A DNA stretch of 64,000 nt from Caulobacter henricii (GTDB lineage: Bacteria; Pseudomonadota; Alphaproteobacteria; Caulobacterales; Caulobacteraceae). Each line of letters opens with the position of its first letter. Position 1 is the stretch's first letter. The DNA lies in the NCBI RefSeq assembly GCF_001414055.1, contig NZ_CP013002.1, forward strand, positions 2,232,001 through 2,296,000. Direction: 5' to 3'. Below, one piece after another: positions 8,592 to 17,363 of this stretch. Under the pieces are notes generated by a model. The model ran no database searches and was not told the origin of the DNA. It was given only the letters and a program-made list of their open reading frames with translations. The translations under genes were made by a program, and so were the position numbers.

Positions 8592-9131
8592 ATGAAGAAA
8601 CGCGGACAAGGGCGTGAGGCGCTGATCGAGGCGGCCCGGCTCGAGTTTGAGGACCACGGCTTTGAGGGCACCAACAGCAATGTTATCGCCCGACGCGCCG
8701 GCTATGCGCCCCAGACCTTCTACCGGCACTTCGAGGGCAAGCGGGCCGTCTTCCTGGCGGTCTACCAGGCCTGGGCGGCGGCCGAGGCGCGCGACCTGTC
8801 GGTAGCCGACTCGGCCGAGGCCGTGGCCGACGCCCTGATCCGTCATCACAAGACCCACCGGGTGTTTCGACAGTCTCTGCGGGCCCTGACCGTGAGTGAT
8901 CCCGAGGTTGGCCAGGCCCGCGCAAGCGCGCGGCAGGCGCAAATGCTGGCCCTCGCCGCCCGCACGGGCCTGACTCACCCTGCCCGCTGTCTCACGGCCA
9001 TCTTCAACATTGAAAGAGTTTCCGACGCCATCGCTGACGGGGAGTTTCAGGCTTGCGGCGTGAGCGAGGAGAGGGCCCGTGAAGAGCTCATCGCCGTCAT
9101 CAGCAACCTGTTTGACGCGGGATTACGGTGA
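8592..9131 (+). CDS. TetR/AcrR family transcriptional regulator
   Basis: A 179-residue repressor. The N-terminal helix-turn-helix is clear (residues ~8-55: AARLEFEDHGFEGTNSNVIA, then RRAGYAPQTFYRHFEGK, with the YRHF signature). The C-terminal ligand domain is divergent. GGGAGG lies 5 bases before the ATG. It is divergent from the alpha/beta hydrolase with a 20-base palindrome between, which points to autoregulation and control of the hydrolase. The ligand is unknown. Confidence 0.9.
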   Translation: MKKRGQGREALIEAARLEFEDHGFEGTNSNVIARRAGYAPQTFYRHFEGKRAVFLAVYQAWAAAEARDLSVADSAEAVADALIRHHKTHRVFRQSLRALTVSDPEVGQARASARQAQMLALAARTGLTHPARCLTAIFNIERVSDAIADGEFQACGVSEERAREELIAVISNLFDAGLR

Positions 9132-9374
9132 CGTGCGGTGACAGTGCACCCTATTCCCGCTTCGGTTTGAGATCCGCGCGGCAGGCGGCGTGCGGTGCCA
9201 GTCAAGTGCACGGTCAGCCTAGCCCCATCACCGTGGTCGGCCGCATCCGTCGTCCAGAGTTTCGGGCTCAAGGCCGAGGCCGAGCTTGACGACACTCACC
9301 CCACGTTCAAGAACGTCGATGCAGAGCACGCTGTCCGCGACCGCAAAGGATGGCCGAACCAAGTCGGGGATAGA

Positions 9375-10427
9375 ATGCCTCTCGTTGCCGGTTCACCCGC
9401 GCCGATGTTCACCGCCAAAACGCATAGTCGCCCCGACTTCGCGTTCGGCAGCCTGGGCGGCATGTGTATCCTGCTGGCCTTCCTGCCGTCTGACGCCGAG
9501 GTCCGGAACAGGGCTATCAGCTTCCTTCAGGCCAGGCTTGATCTCTTTGACGACAGCGCCCGAACAGCCTTTTGCGTCCTTCGTGAGGAGGCCGAATTCG
9601 CCTCGCGCAAACCGCATATTCCAGGTCTGCGCTATTTCCACGATCAGGATGGCCTGATCGCCGACCAGTTCGGCCTCCTGGGTGATAGCGGTGAAACCCT
9701 GGGTCAATGGGTGCTGCTGGATCCCTCACTCCGACTCATCCACTCGGCACCGCTGGACCAGGCTGAGAGCGTCTTCGCGATGGCGAAAGCCTTCGACAGT
9801 CCGGACGATCACGCCGGTGTGCCCCTGCATGCGCCCGTGCTGATTGTGCCCCGGATCTTTGAGCCGGCATTTTGCAAGGACTTGATCGCGGTCTACGAGC
9901 GCGATGGAGGCTGCGCTTCCGGCGTGATGCGTGACATCGGTGGCAAGACCGTTGGGGTCATGGATGACTTCAAGCGGCGTCGGGATGCAACGATCGAGGA
10001 CGAAGACCTCAAACGTCAAATACAAAGCCGCATCATTGCGAGGCTTCTTCCCGAGATCGCCAAAGCCTTCGTATTTCAGGTCACGCGCATGGAGCGCTAC
10101 ATTGTGGCGCGGTACGACGCTGAGGAAGGTGGCTACTTTCGCCCCCATCGGGACAACACCTCCAAAGCCACCGCCCACCGGCAGTTTGCCTGTTCCATCA
10201 ATCTGAATGCCGAGGATTTCGAAGGGGGCGACTTGCGGTTCCCTGAGTTTGGACGGCGCACCTATCGCCCACCAACCGGTGGAGCGGTGGTTTTTTCGTG
10301 TTCCCTGCTGCATGAAGCCACGCCGGTCACTCGAGGGACGCGCTACGCCTTCTTGCCGTTTCTCTACAACGATGAGGCCGCCCGGATTCGACAAGAAACC
10401 GAGCAATTCCTTGCGACAACGACCTAG
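9375..10427 (+). CDS. Redoxin-like / 2OG-Fe(II) dioxygenase fusion protein
   Basis: A 350-residue protein with two parts. Residues 1-155 resemble an AhpC/redoxin fold (GSPAPMFTAKTHSRPDFAFG, a GMCILLAFLPSDAE strand, then HDQDGLIADQFGLLG), but no peroxidatic Cys is seen at the usual TxxC position. Residues ~160-350 are a prolyl-4-hydroxylase-type 2-oxoglutarate/Fe(II) oxygenase with the H-x-D pair in FRPHRDN, a distal His in SLLHEATPVTRG, and the 2OG-binding Arg in GTRYAFLPF. The start is taken at 9375 because the domain begins there; the open frame extends 60 codons upstream with no domain. Ribosome site weak (GGGGA). Substrate unknown. Confidence 0.82.
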   Translation: MPLVAGSPAPMFTAKTHSRPDFAFGSLGGMCILLAFLPSDAEVRNRAISFLQARLDLFDDSARTAFCVLREEAEFASRKPHIPGLRYFHDQDGLIADQFGLLGDSGETLGQWVLLDPSLRLIHSAPLDQAESVFAMAKAFDSPDDHAGVPLHAPVLIVPRIFEPAFCKDLIAVYERDGGCASGVMRDIGGKTVGVMDDFKRRRDATIEDEDLKRQIQSRIIARLLPEIAKAFVFQVTRMERYIVARYDAEEGGYFRPHRDNTSKATAHRQFACSINLNAEDFEGGDLRFPEFGRRTYRPPTGGAVVFSCSLLHEATPVTRGTRYAFLPFLYNDEAARIRQETEQFLATTT

Positions 10428-10470
10428 TTCGGACCGCCTGAGCCGCCACTGACGCGCCCTCGCCCATGTC

Positions 10471-10896
10471 CTAGCGCTGAAGCAGCCTGTCTCGCGCGGC
10501 GTTGAGCTGGGCTGCCAGGCCGGTGGTGCCGCCCTTGTCCGGATGGGCCAGACGGATCAGGCGGGCATGGGCCGAGCGGATCTCCTCGGCGGTCGCCTCC
10601 GGACCGACCCCCAGGATCGAGCGGGCCTCGGTCAGGCTGGGCCCGCTGACCGCCGGGGCTGGTGCCTTGCCGGTGGCGGGGCGGCGGCGCGCCTCCGAGG
10701 CGGTCCACAGGCCAATGACGCCCAGCACAATGCCGGTGCCCCAGCCGCCGCGAATCGTTGTGTAGGCCGCACCCGCAAAGGCCACCAGGGCCGCGACCCC
10801 GGCACCAATCCGCCAGCCGTCACCCTTCAGGAAGGGTTTGCGTCCACCCCAGAACACCAGGGCCAGTACCAGGCCGCCAAGCAGCAGATAGATCAT
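10471..10896 (-). CDS. Membrane-anchored J-domain protein
   Basis: A 141-residue protein with two or three N-terminal hydrophobic segments (residues 1-16, ~30-45 and ~52-65) and a short C-terminal J domain (residues ~85-141). The J domain carries the essential HPD followed by KGG in LAHPDKGG, which stimulates DnaK-type ATPases. The layout resembles DjlA/Tim14-type co-chaperones that recruit Hsp70 to the membrane. It lies 39 bases downstream of mipZ on the same strand and could be its operon partner. Confidence 0.87.
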   Translation of the reverse strand: MIYLLLGGLVLALVFWGGRKPFLKGDGWRIGAGVAALVAFAGAAYTTIRGGWGTGIVLGVIGLWTASEARRRPATGKAPAPAVSGPSLTEARSILGVGPEATAEEIRSAHARLIRLAHPDKGGTTGLAAQLNAARDRLLQR

Positions 10897-10935
10897 CGCC
10901 GTTCCGGTCGCGCCCGGCTGGCCCCCAATGGGCCC

Positions 10936-11772
10936 CTACTGGGCAGCGAGCAGAGTTTCCCCGGAATAGGCCGAAAGACCAAGCGAATGCATCAAGGCCC
11001 GCAGTTCCTGGCGCGCGGCCAGGTGCTGGAGCGACACCGGCACCGGGCGAACCTGGGGCGACAGGTCCGCGATGGTCAGGCCGAAGGGGAACAGTTCGCG
11101 ATAGATGACGCGGTCGCGCAGGCCAGGCCCCATGCGGAAGCCGACCCGCTTGGCCAGGGCGGCCAGACGGTCTTCTAGGCGCTTGCGATTGCGGGCCTCG
11201 GTGGTGGCCAGGCGGTTCCGCAGCACGACCCAGTCGAGCGCCTTGCGCTGTCCGCTCAGGGCCCGCGCCTTGCGGGCCTCCCAGACGGACTCTGAATAGA
11301 GGCTGGGCGAGGTCAGTTCCATGGTCACGGGGTCGACATGGCCCAGCATGTCGAAGTCGACAAAGCTGTCATTCATCGGGGTGACGATCAGGTCGGCCCG
11401 GCCATGGGCGATGCGGGAAATGGCGGTGTCGCCACCGGGGGTGTCGATCAGGACGAAGTCGGCCTCTTCGAGCGCGCGGGCGAACACGGCTTCAAAGCGC
11501 TCGACCTGCTCGCTTTCCGGAGCGGCGGCCAGGGCGACGTCGTCATCGCTGAGGCGCAACTGCAGGGGCTCGGGCAGGTTCAGCTTCTTGTCTTCCAGCC
11601 AGGCCCGGCGGTTCTCGAAGAAGCGCATGGAGGTGCACTGACGCAGGTCCAGGTCGATCACCGCCACCCTGGCGCCGCCATAGAGCAGGGCCGTCACGAG
11701 GTGCACGGCGATGGTGGACTTGCCCGCCCCGCCCTTTTCGTTACCGACCACGATCACGCGCGTATCAGCCAT
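10936..11772 (-). CDS. mipZ: Cell division inhibitor MipZ (ParA/MinD-type ATPase)
   Basis: A 278-residue ParA-superfamily ATPase. In Caulobacter it binds ParB at the poles, forms a gradient over the nucleoid and blocks FtsZ assembly away from midcell. The deviant Walker A K13-G-G-A-G-K18-S is exact, and D42 of the DLDLRQ motif is present. The long C-terminal stretch from WVVLRNRLATTEARNRKRLE through AARQELRALMHSLGLSAYSG closely matches the Caulobacter crescentus protein as I remember it. Divergent from panC across a 200-base intergenic region. Single-copy, essential and a good marker of the family. Confidence 0.96.
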   Translation of the reverse strand: MADTRVIVVGNEKGGAGKSTIAVHLVTALLYGGARVAVIDLDLRQCTSMRFFENRRAWLEDKKLNLPEPLQLRLSDDDVALAAAPESEQVERFEAVFARALEEADFVLIDTPGGDTAISRIAHGRADLIVTPMNDSFVDFDMLGHVDPVTMELTSPSLYSESVWEARKARALSGQRKALDWVVLRNRLATTEARNRKRLEDRLAALAKRVGFRMGPGLRDRVIYRELFPFGLTIADLSPQVRPVPVSLQHLAARQELRALMHSLGLSAYSGETLLAAQ

Positions 11773-11972
11773 GTGCTCGCTCCTTCATCCGCCGCGACTC
11801 GCACGGCCAATGAAAAGTTAACACGAGGTCCATAGGCCAACCGAGCGGTCATCGCTTTGTTCCACAGGCCCTTTTGTCGCAGGGGGTGTCGCACCTCGCC
11901 TCTTGTGCAGCGCAGTAGACGCCGTCGCGGCGCTCGGCCATAAGCCTCGCCTGTTTGTAAAGGAGGCCGTCC

Positions 11973-12833
11973 ATGCCCCCAGCTTCCCCTGCCATTGTTC
12001 GCACCGTCGCTGACCTGCGGGCCCAGGTCGCCGCCTGGAAGGCCGCCGGGGATCAGGTTGCCCTGGTTCCGACCATGGGCGCGCTGCATGACGGCCACCT
12101 GACCCTGGTCAAGCTAGGCCAGACCCGGGCCAGACGGACGGTGGCCAGCGTCTTCGTCAATCCCCGGCAGTTTGCACCGCACGAAGACTTCGACGCCTAT
12201 CCGCGCGGCGAGGCCCTGGACGCCGAGAAACTGGCCTCGGTCGGTTGTGACCTGATGTTCGCCCCCACACCCGAAGCCATGTACGGGCAGGGCTTTTCGA
12301 CCTCGATCCAGGTCGCCGGGGTTTCCGAACCGCTAGAGGGGGCCGCACGTCCGCAGTTCTTCGGCGGCGTTGCCACGGTCGTGGCCAAGCTGCTGATCCA
12401 GTGCCAGGCCGACTTCGCCGTGTTCGGCGAGAAAGACTACCAGCAGCTCCAGGTCATCAAGCGGCTGGTGGCTGATCTGGACCTGCCGGTCGAAATCATC
12501 GCAGCCCCGACCGCCCGGGCCGAGGACGGTCTGGCCCTGTCCTCACGCAATGCCTATCTCACGGTCGAGGAGCGGCAGATCGCCGCCACCCTGCCCCGCG
12601 TGCTGCACGAAGCGGCCCAGGCCGTCGCTCACGGGGGCCGCATCGACGAGGCCGAGGCCGCCGGCAAGGCCGCCCTGAGCGCCATCGGCTTTGGCCAGAT
12701 TGACTATCTTGAGGTGCGTCAGGCCCTGGATCTCTCAAGGCTGGGCCCGGGTCCGATGGGCCAGGCACAAGGCCGTATCCTGGTGGCCGCCTGGCTGGGC
12801 AAGACCCGCCTCATCGACAATATGGCGGTCTAG
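11973..12833 (+). CDS. panC: Pantoate--beta-alanine ligase (pantothenate synthetase)
   Basis: A 286-residue enzyme that joins pantoate and beta-alanine with ATP, the last step of pantothenate synthesis. It has the HIGH-like motif in VPTMGALHDGHLTLVK, the VNPRQF-PHEDF-YPR pantoate-binding block, FGEKDYQQLQVIKRLV, and the KMSKS-like LALSSRNAYL. A strong AAGGAGG sits 7 bases before the ATG. Divergent from mipZ; its stop lies one base from the convergent DUF1489 gene. No panB or panD is in the window. Confidence 0.96.
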   Translation: MPPASPAIVRTVADLRAQVAAWKAAGDQVALVPTMGALHDGHLTLVKLGQTRARRTVASVFVNPRQFAPHEDFDAYPRGEALDAEKLASVGCDLMFAPTPEAMYGQGFSTSIQVAGVSEPLEGAARPQFFGGVATVVAKLLIQCQADFAVFGEKDYQQLQVIKRLVADLDLPVEIIAAPTARAEDGLALSSRNAYLTVEERQIAATLPRVLHEAAQAVAHGGRIDEAEAAGKAALSAIGFGQIDYLEVRQALDLSRLGPGPMGQAQGRILVAAWLGKTRLIDNMAV

Positions 12834-12834
12834 C

Positions 12835-13233
12835 CTACCAGGCCCCCAGTTCGCGGAGCTGGCGGGCCAGATCCAGCGGCATCTCGGCGGCTTCGCTTTC
12901 GCTCAGATCGGCCGGGGCGTCTTCTGCCGGCAGGTAGCGCCAGCCCTGAAAGGCCCGACGAGGCTGGGGCACGACGCGGATGATCGGCGGATCGACGGTG
13001 ACCTCGCAGCGCTTGGCCGCGCCCTCGCCTACCGTGTCGATGGCCAGGATCTTCTGGCGGCACAGGACCTGGCCCTTGAACACGCGATAGAGCGAGCCAC
13101 CGTCCAGCACCTCGTCGATCCGCTTGGGCGTCATGCGGGTGTGCATGATCCAGGGCTCACCGGTCCGGTGCCAGGCGACAAGGTCGTCGATCGAGTCGCA
13201 ACCGACGACCAGCTTGATGATGTGCAGGGGCAT
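12835..13233 (-). CDS. DUF1489 family protein
   Basis: A 132-residue alphaproteobacterial protein of unknown function. Typical blocks are LHIIKLVVGCDSIDDL, the TRMTPKR motif, GSLYRVFKGQVLCRQ and the FQGWRYL stretch. It starts 20 bases after the liuD stop on the same strand, so it is probably transcribed with the leucine-degradation genes, although the family occurs in other settings too. Confidence 0.85.
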   Translation of the reverse strand: MPLHIIKLVVGCDSIDDLVAWHRTGEPWIMHTRMTPKRIDEVLDGGSLYRVFKGQVLCRQKILAIDTVGEGAAKRCEVTVDPPIIRVVPQPRRAFQGWRYLPAEDAPADLSESEAAEMPLDLARQLRELGAW

Positions 13234-13252
13234 GGGCGACTGTTAGCGCGGT

Positions 13253-15214
13253 TCAGGCCGCCGGTTCCAGCTTGACCAGCACCACACCTTCACTGACCTG
13301 CCCGCCGGCCACAGCCGACAGCTGCGCCACCACTCCGTCGAACGGCGCGGCAAGGGCATGCTCCATCTTCATGGCCTCCAGCGTCAGCAGGGTCTGGCCC
13401 TTGACGACGCTCTGACCGGCCTCGACGGCCACCGAGACGATCTTGCCCGGCATGGGCGACAGGATCGCCCCGTCCGAAGCCGCCGCATGGGCCCCACCAC
13501 CCTGGTAGTCGAACGCGAACTCCTGGACATCGCCGCCCTCGAAAACGCGCAGCGGCCCATCGCCATGCGCCCCCGGCAGGACGTCGACATCGTCCAGCGC
13601 CCGGCCGTCCTCGACCGTGATGTCCCAGGACCAGTCGTCACCCCGCCCGCCGGCCAGGGCCACGCGCAACGGGACCTTGCGGCCGTCGATGCTCATCGGC
13701 AGGTCCATGGCCGCGCGCGGCGCATTCATCCGGAAGCCCAGCAGGCGCGACGGTGCACTGGCAAAGGGGTCTGCCTTGGGCTGGTCGGACTCCATGAAGG
13801 CTTCAAGCCTCTGGCCGATGGCCGCCAGGGTCGGGGCGTCCGTAAAGGTCCGCTCGACCAGCTCGTCCAGATGCGCCTCGATGAAGCCGGTATCGATTCG
13901 GCCTTGGACGAAATCGGGATGGCTGGCGCACTTGGCCAGAAAGGCGGCATTGGTCTTGACCGGCCAGACCTCGACCAGAGCGCAGGCCTCGGCGAGACGC
14001 TGGGCGGCATCCTCGCGATCGGCGCCGTGGGCGATCAGCTTGGCGATCATCGGGTCGTAGAACGGCGTGACCTCGCCGCTCTCCTCCACCGCGCTGTCGA
14101 CGCGGACATCGCCCTCGGGCAGGCGGAAGTGCTTCAGCCTGCCGGTGCTGGGCAGGAAGCCGGTGACCGGGTTCTCGGCATAGAGACGGGCCTCCATGGC
14201 CCAGCCGTCCAGTTCGATCTCGTCCTGCTCCAGCGGCAGGGGCTCGCCCGAGGCGACGCGCAGCTGCCACTCGACCAGATCCTGGCCGGTGACCATCTCG
14301 GTGACCGGATGCTCGACCTGCAGGCGGGTGTTCATCTCCATGAACCAGATCCGGTCGGCGCGCAGGCCCTCGCTGGCATCGGCAATGAACTCGACCGTGC
14401 CGGCCCCGACATAGTTCACGGCCTTGGCGGCCTTGACCGCGGCGGCGCAGACGGCCTGACGGGTGGCCTCGTCCATGCCGGGGGCCGGGGCTTCCTCGAT
14501 GACCTTCTGGTGGCGGCGCTGCAGCGAGCAGTCGCGCTCGAACAGGTGGACGACATTGCCGAAGCTGTCGCCAAAGACCTGCACCTCGATGTGACGCGGC
14601 CGGGTGACATATTTCTCCAGCAGCACGCGCTGGTCGCCGAAGCTGGCGGCCGCCTCACGCTGGCATGAGGCCAGGGCCTCGGCAAAGTCCGCCGCTGCCA
14701 GCACCTTGCGCATGCCCTTGCCGCCGCCGCCGGCCACGGCCTTGATCAGGACCGGAAAGCCGATCGCGGCCGCTTCTTTGGTCAGGCGCTCGACCGACTG
14801 ATCGTCGCCCAGATAGCCCGGCGTGGTCGGCACCCCCGCCTCGATCATGAGTTTCTTGGCGGCGTCCTTCAGGCCCATGGCGCGGATCGCCGAAGGGGGC
14901 GGGCCGATCCAGACCAGACCGGCATCCAGAACCGCCTGGGCGAAGTCGGCATTTTCGGACAGGAAGCCATAGCCGGGATGGATCGCATCGGCCCCCATCT
15001 GGCGGGCCGCCGCCAGGATCTTCTCCGGCACCAGATAGCTCTCCCGCGCCGGAGCTGCGCCGATCAGGATGGCGCTGTCGGCCTCCATCACGAACGGCGC
15101 GTCGGCGTCGGCCTCGGAATAGACGGCGATGGTCCGCACGCCCAGCTCCCGGGCGGTGCGAATGATCCGGCGGGCGATTTCACCCCGGTTGGCGATGAGG
15201 ACGGAAGAGATCAC
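13253..15214 (-). CDS. liuD: Methylcrotonoyl-CoA carboxylase, biotin-containing alpha subunit
   Basis: A 653-residue biotin-dependent carboxylase subunit. Order: biotin carboxylase domain (residues 1-~445; starts VLIANRGEIARRIIRTAREL, ATP-grasp loop AGGGGKGMRKV, then EKYVTRPRHIEVQV and EMNTRLQVEHPVTE), linker, and C-terminal biotinyl domain with the biotinylated K616 in EAMKMEH. The enzyme carboxylates 3-methylcrotonyl-CoA in leucine breakdown. I assign MCC rather than PCC because the same strand carries a clear MCC beta subunit and a methylglutaconyl-CoA hydratase-type gene. GTG start with AGGAC upstream; 13 bases after the DUF3667 stop. Confidence 0.9.
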   Translation of the reverse strand: MISSVLIANRGEIARRIIRTARELGVRTIAVYSEADADAPFVMEADSAILIGAAPARESYLVPEKILAAARQMGADAIHPGYGFLSENADFAQAVLDAGLVWIGPPPSAIRAMGLKDAAKKLMIEAGVPTTPGYLGDDQSVERLTKEAAAIGFPVLIKAVAGGGGKGMRKVLAAADFAEALASCQREAAASFGDQRVLLEKYVTRPRHIEVQVFGDSFGNVVHLFERDCSLQRRHQKVIEEAPAPGMDEATRQAVCAAAVKAAKAVNYVGAGTVEFIADASEGLRADRIWFMEMNTRLQVEHPVTEMVTGQDLVEWQLRVASGEPLPLEQDEIELDGWAMEARLYAENPVTGFLPSTGRLKHFRLPEGDVRVDSAVEESGEVTPFYDPMIAKLIAHGADREDAAQRLAEACALVEVWPVKTNAAFLAKCASHPDFVQGRIDTGFIEAHLDELVERTFTDAPTLAAIGQRLEAFMESDQPKADPFASAPSRLLGFRMNAPRAAMDLPMSIDGRKVPLRVALAGGRGDDWSWDITVEDGRALDDVDVLPGAHGDGPLRVFEGGDVQEFAFDYQGGGAHAAASDGAILSPMPGKIVSVAVEAGQSVVKGQTLLTLEAMKMEHALAAPFDGVVAQLSAVAGGQVSEGVVLVKLEPAA

Positions 15215-15227
15215 GGAATGGACGGTC

Positions 15228-16502
15228 CTACATCTGGGAGAGAGAAAAGAGCAGCAGGAGGCTGAGCAACAGGGCGAAGGCGAACACGCTCATGAACCAG
15301 ACGACCAGGGTCTTGAACGCCGCCCCGACCATGGTGGAGCCATAGCCACCGCGAAGGGTCTGGAAGAGGTTGATGGGCGTCCAGAAGGCCAGGATCACGA
15401 ACCAGGGCACTGTCAGGGGCGACGGCAAAACCATGCCGATGGCGTTGGTCAGGAACGAGAACGACAGCAGATTGGTCGCGACCAGAAGGTGGTCATAGAT
15501 AAAGTACTGGCGCTTGTTGAGATAGACCAGCGCCAGGCTCAGCCCGATGATCGGCAACAGCAGCACGGCCAGACGGTGGGCCCAGCCGAACATCACCACC
15601 ATGTAGTATTCTGGGTTTTCGAGGGCCTTGGCGAGCCCTTCCTTGAACCAGGTTTCCGCTCCAAAATACGAGCGTACCTCGACTTTCGGTTCGCTGGTGG
15701 TGACGTTGACGGACGCGCCGCCGATCTCGCCCAGCTTGACGGCGTGCGCCTTGATCTCCTCGGAGCTGCCAGTCATCGGCATGGTGCGTACGGTCTCGGC
15801 GGCTTTCCGACGCATGGTTTCGTCCCGCGCCAGGAGCTCCTCTCCTGCCTTGGGGTTGCTTTGCAGCGCCAGGGCCTTGGCCATGGACGCGGCGTATACG
15901 GCCTGAACCTTCCGAACATTCTCTTCGTAGGCCTTGTTGATCCCGGCCCTGTCCCCATCCGGGTCTTTCAGATCACTGGCGCGCGTCGACGCCAGTTCTG
16001 CCAGGGCCTCGTCCCTTCCCTTTTGAGCTTCGGCACGCAGCTTGTTGGCCTCGATCAGCCGGCCTTGTGGCGTGGCCAGAACGGCGGCGCGCTCGCGATT
16101 CTGCTCCTCCTCGTGGTGCTTGAGGCTATGGATGGCGTGCTCGGCTGCGAAGATGAACAGCAGCAGGGCGACCAGAAAGGTGCGGAACGGCGGCACATGT
16201 CGCGCGATCCGGCCTTCCATATAGTCCTTGGCCAGGACACCTGGCTTGAAGAACATCAGCGGCAGTGTGCGCGCCAGACGGCCATCGAGGTGGAACATCC
16301 CCTCGATGGCTTCCCAGATCAGGTGCAGGATCGTGCGGCGATGATTGTCGGCGTTTTGCCCGCAGGCATGGCAGTACCAGCCTTCCAGCGTCGTGCCGCA
16401 GTTTGTGCAAGGCTGGCCCTGCCTGTCGAACGGCTTCTTTCGCTTAGGCCGAAAGACCCCCGTCAGACCATCCGCCGCCGCAGCTTCAAGTTCGCCTGTC
16501 AT
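15228..16502 (-). CDS. DUF3667 membrane protein with zinc ribbon
   Basis: A 424-residue DUF3667 protein. Near the N-terminus four cysteines form a zinc ribbon (C32-x2-C35 and C44-x2-C47). The GMFHLDGRLARTLPLMFFKP block, typical of the family, is followed by a membrane segment (~residues 115-135), a long Glu/Lys/Ala-rich probably extracytoplasmic helical region (~140-290), and a C-terminal group of four hydrophobic helices. Its function is unknown. It is embedded between liuC and liuD, 13 bases from the next gene, so it must be co-transcribed with them. Confidence 0.87.
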   Translation of the reverse strand: MTGELEAAAADGLTGVFRPKRKKPFDRQGQPCTNCGTTLEGWYCHACGQNADNHRRTILHLIWEAIEGMFHLDGRLARTLPLMFFKPGVLAKDYMEGRIARHVPPFRTFLVALLLFIFAAEHAIHSLKHHEEEQNRERAAVLATPQGRLIEANKLRAEAQKGRDEALAELASTRASDLKDPDGDRAGINKAYEENVRKVQAVYAASMAKALALQSNPKAGEELLARDETMRRKAAETVRTMPMTGSSEEIKAHAVKLGEIGGASVNVTTSEPKVEVRSYFGAETWFKEGLAKALENPEYYMVVMFGWAHRLAVLLLPIIGLSLALVYLNKRQYFIYDHLLVATNLLSFSFLTNAIGMVLPSPLTVPWFVILAFWTPINLFQTLRGGYGSTMVGAAFKTLVVWFMSVFAFALLLSLLLLFSLSQM

Positions 16503-16523
16503 CCTGCCCCCAGACTCTTGTGC

Positions 16524-17363
16524 CTATTCCGTCCAGGACGGTTTACGACGAGCGAGAAAGGCACGCACGCCCTCCTGGCCCTCTTCCGACACGCGACGGC
16601 GCGCGATGCGCTTGGCGGACTCTTCGATCAGCCCCTTGTCGATCTTCTGATCCACAAAGTCATTGACCAGGGCCTTGGCGTCGCCGATCGCGCCCGGGGC
16701 GCAGGCGGCCATTTCCTCGATCAGGGCATCGCGGGCGGCTTCCAGACCGGCCAGATCGTCGAACACCTCGTCGACCAGGCCATAGCTCCAGGCCACATCG
16801 GCATCGAACACCCGGCCGGTGGCAAACAGCAGCTTGGCCGTGCGCGGGCCCAGGGCGGCAATGACATAGGGGCTGATCGTCGCCGGGGTCAGACCAAGCT
16901 TGACCTCGGAAAAGCTGAACCGGGCATCGGCGGTGGCCATGGCGTGATCGCAGGCCGCCACCAGGCCGGCACCGCCGCCGAAGGCGGGGCCTTCAACCAG
17001 GGCCACGGTCAGGGCCGGCACATCGTGCAGGGCCTTCAGCATGTGGGCCAGTTCGAGCGCGTCGAGGCGGTTGTCGTCCTCGCTCCAGTCGACCGCATCG
17101 GCCATCCAGGTCAGGTCAGCGCCGGCGCTGAACGCCCCACCCGTGCCACGCAGGAACACCACGCGGACACCTTCGGCCCCGTGCAAGGTCTCGAAGGCCT
17201 CGCGCAGGGCCGCGATGGTCTCAGCGTTGAAGGCGTTCTTCTTTTCAGGTCGGTTGATCCAGACGGTCACCGCCCCTTCGGGCGTGCTCTCCAGGTGAAC
17301 CAGCGGGCTCACGGCGTCGGTGTCGGGCACCTCGACAAGGGGGTCGGCGATAGGGTTGGTCAT
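16524..17363 (-). CDS. liuC: Enoyl-CoA hydratase family, probable methylglutaconyl-CoA hydratase
   Basis: A 279-residue crotonase-fold enzyme. The oxyanion-hole regions GGAFSAGADLTWM and EGPAFGGGAGLVAACD, plus VKLGLTPATISPYVI, match 3-methylglutaconyl-CoA hydratases, which hydrate the MCC product to HMG-CoA. The specific role is inferred from its position between liuB and liuD. The start at 17363 (MTNPIADP) overlaps the GNAT stop by 4 bases (ATGA). An in-frame upstream codon would need a longer overlap. Confidence 0.88.
   Translation of the reverse strand: MTNPIADPLVEVPDTDAVSPLVHLESTPEGAVTVWINRPEKKNAFNAETIAALREAFETLHGAEGVRVVFLRGTGGAFSAGADLTWMADAVDWSEDDNRLDALELAHMLKALHDVPALTVALVEGPAFGGGAGLVAACDHAMATADARFSFSEVKLGLTPATISPYVIAALGPRTAKLLFATGRVFDADVAWSYGLVDEVFDDLAGLEAARDALIEEMAACAPGAIGDAKALVNDFVDQKIDKGLIEESAKRIARRRVSEEGQEGVRAFLARRKPSWTE

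Noticed and set aside
11800-11972. CtrA box at the mipZ/panC promoter region
   Set aside because: Only a single TTAAC half-site is visible; no second half at proper spacing.
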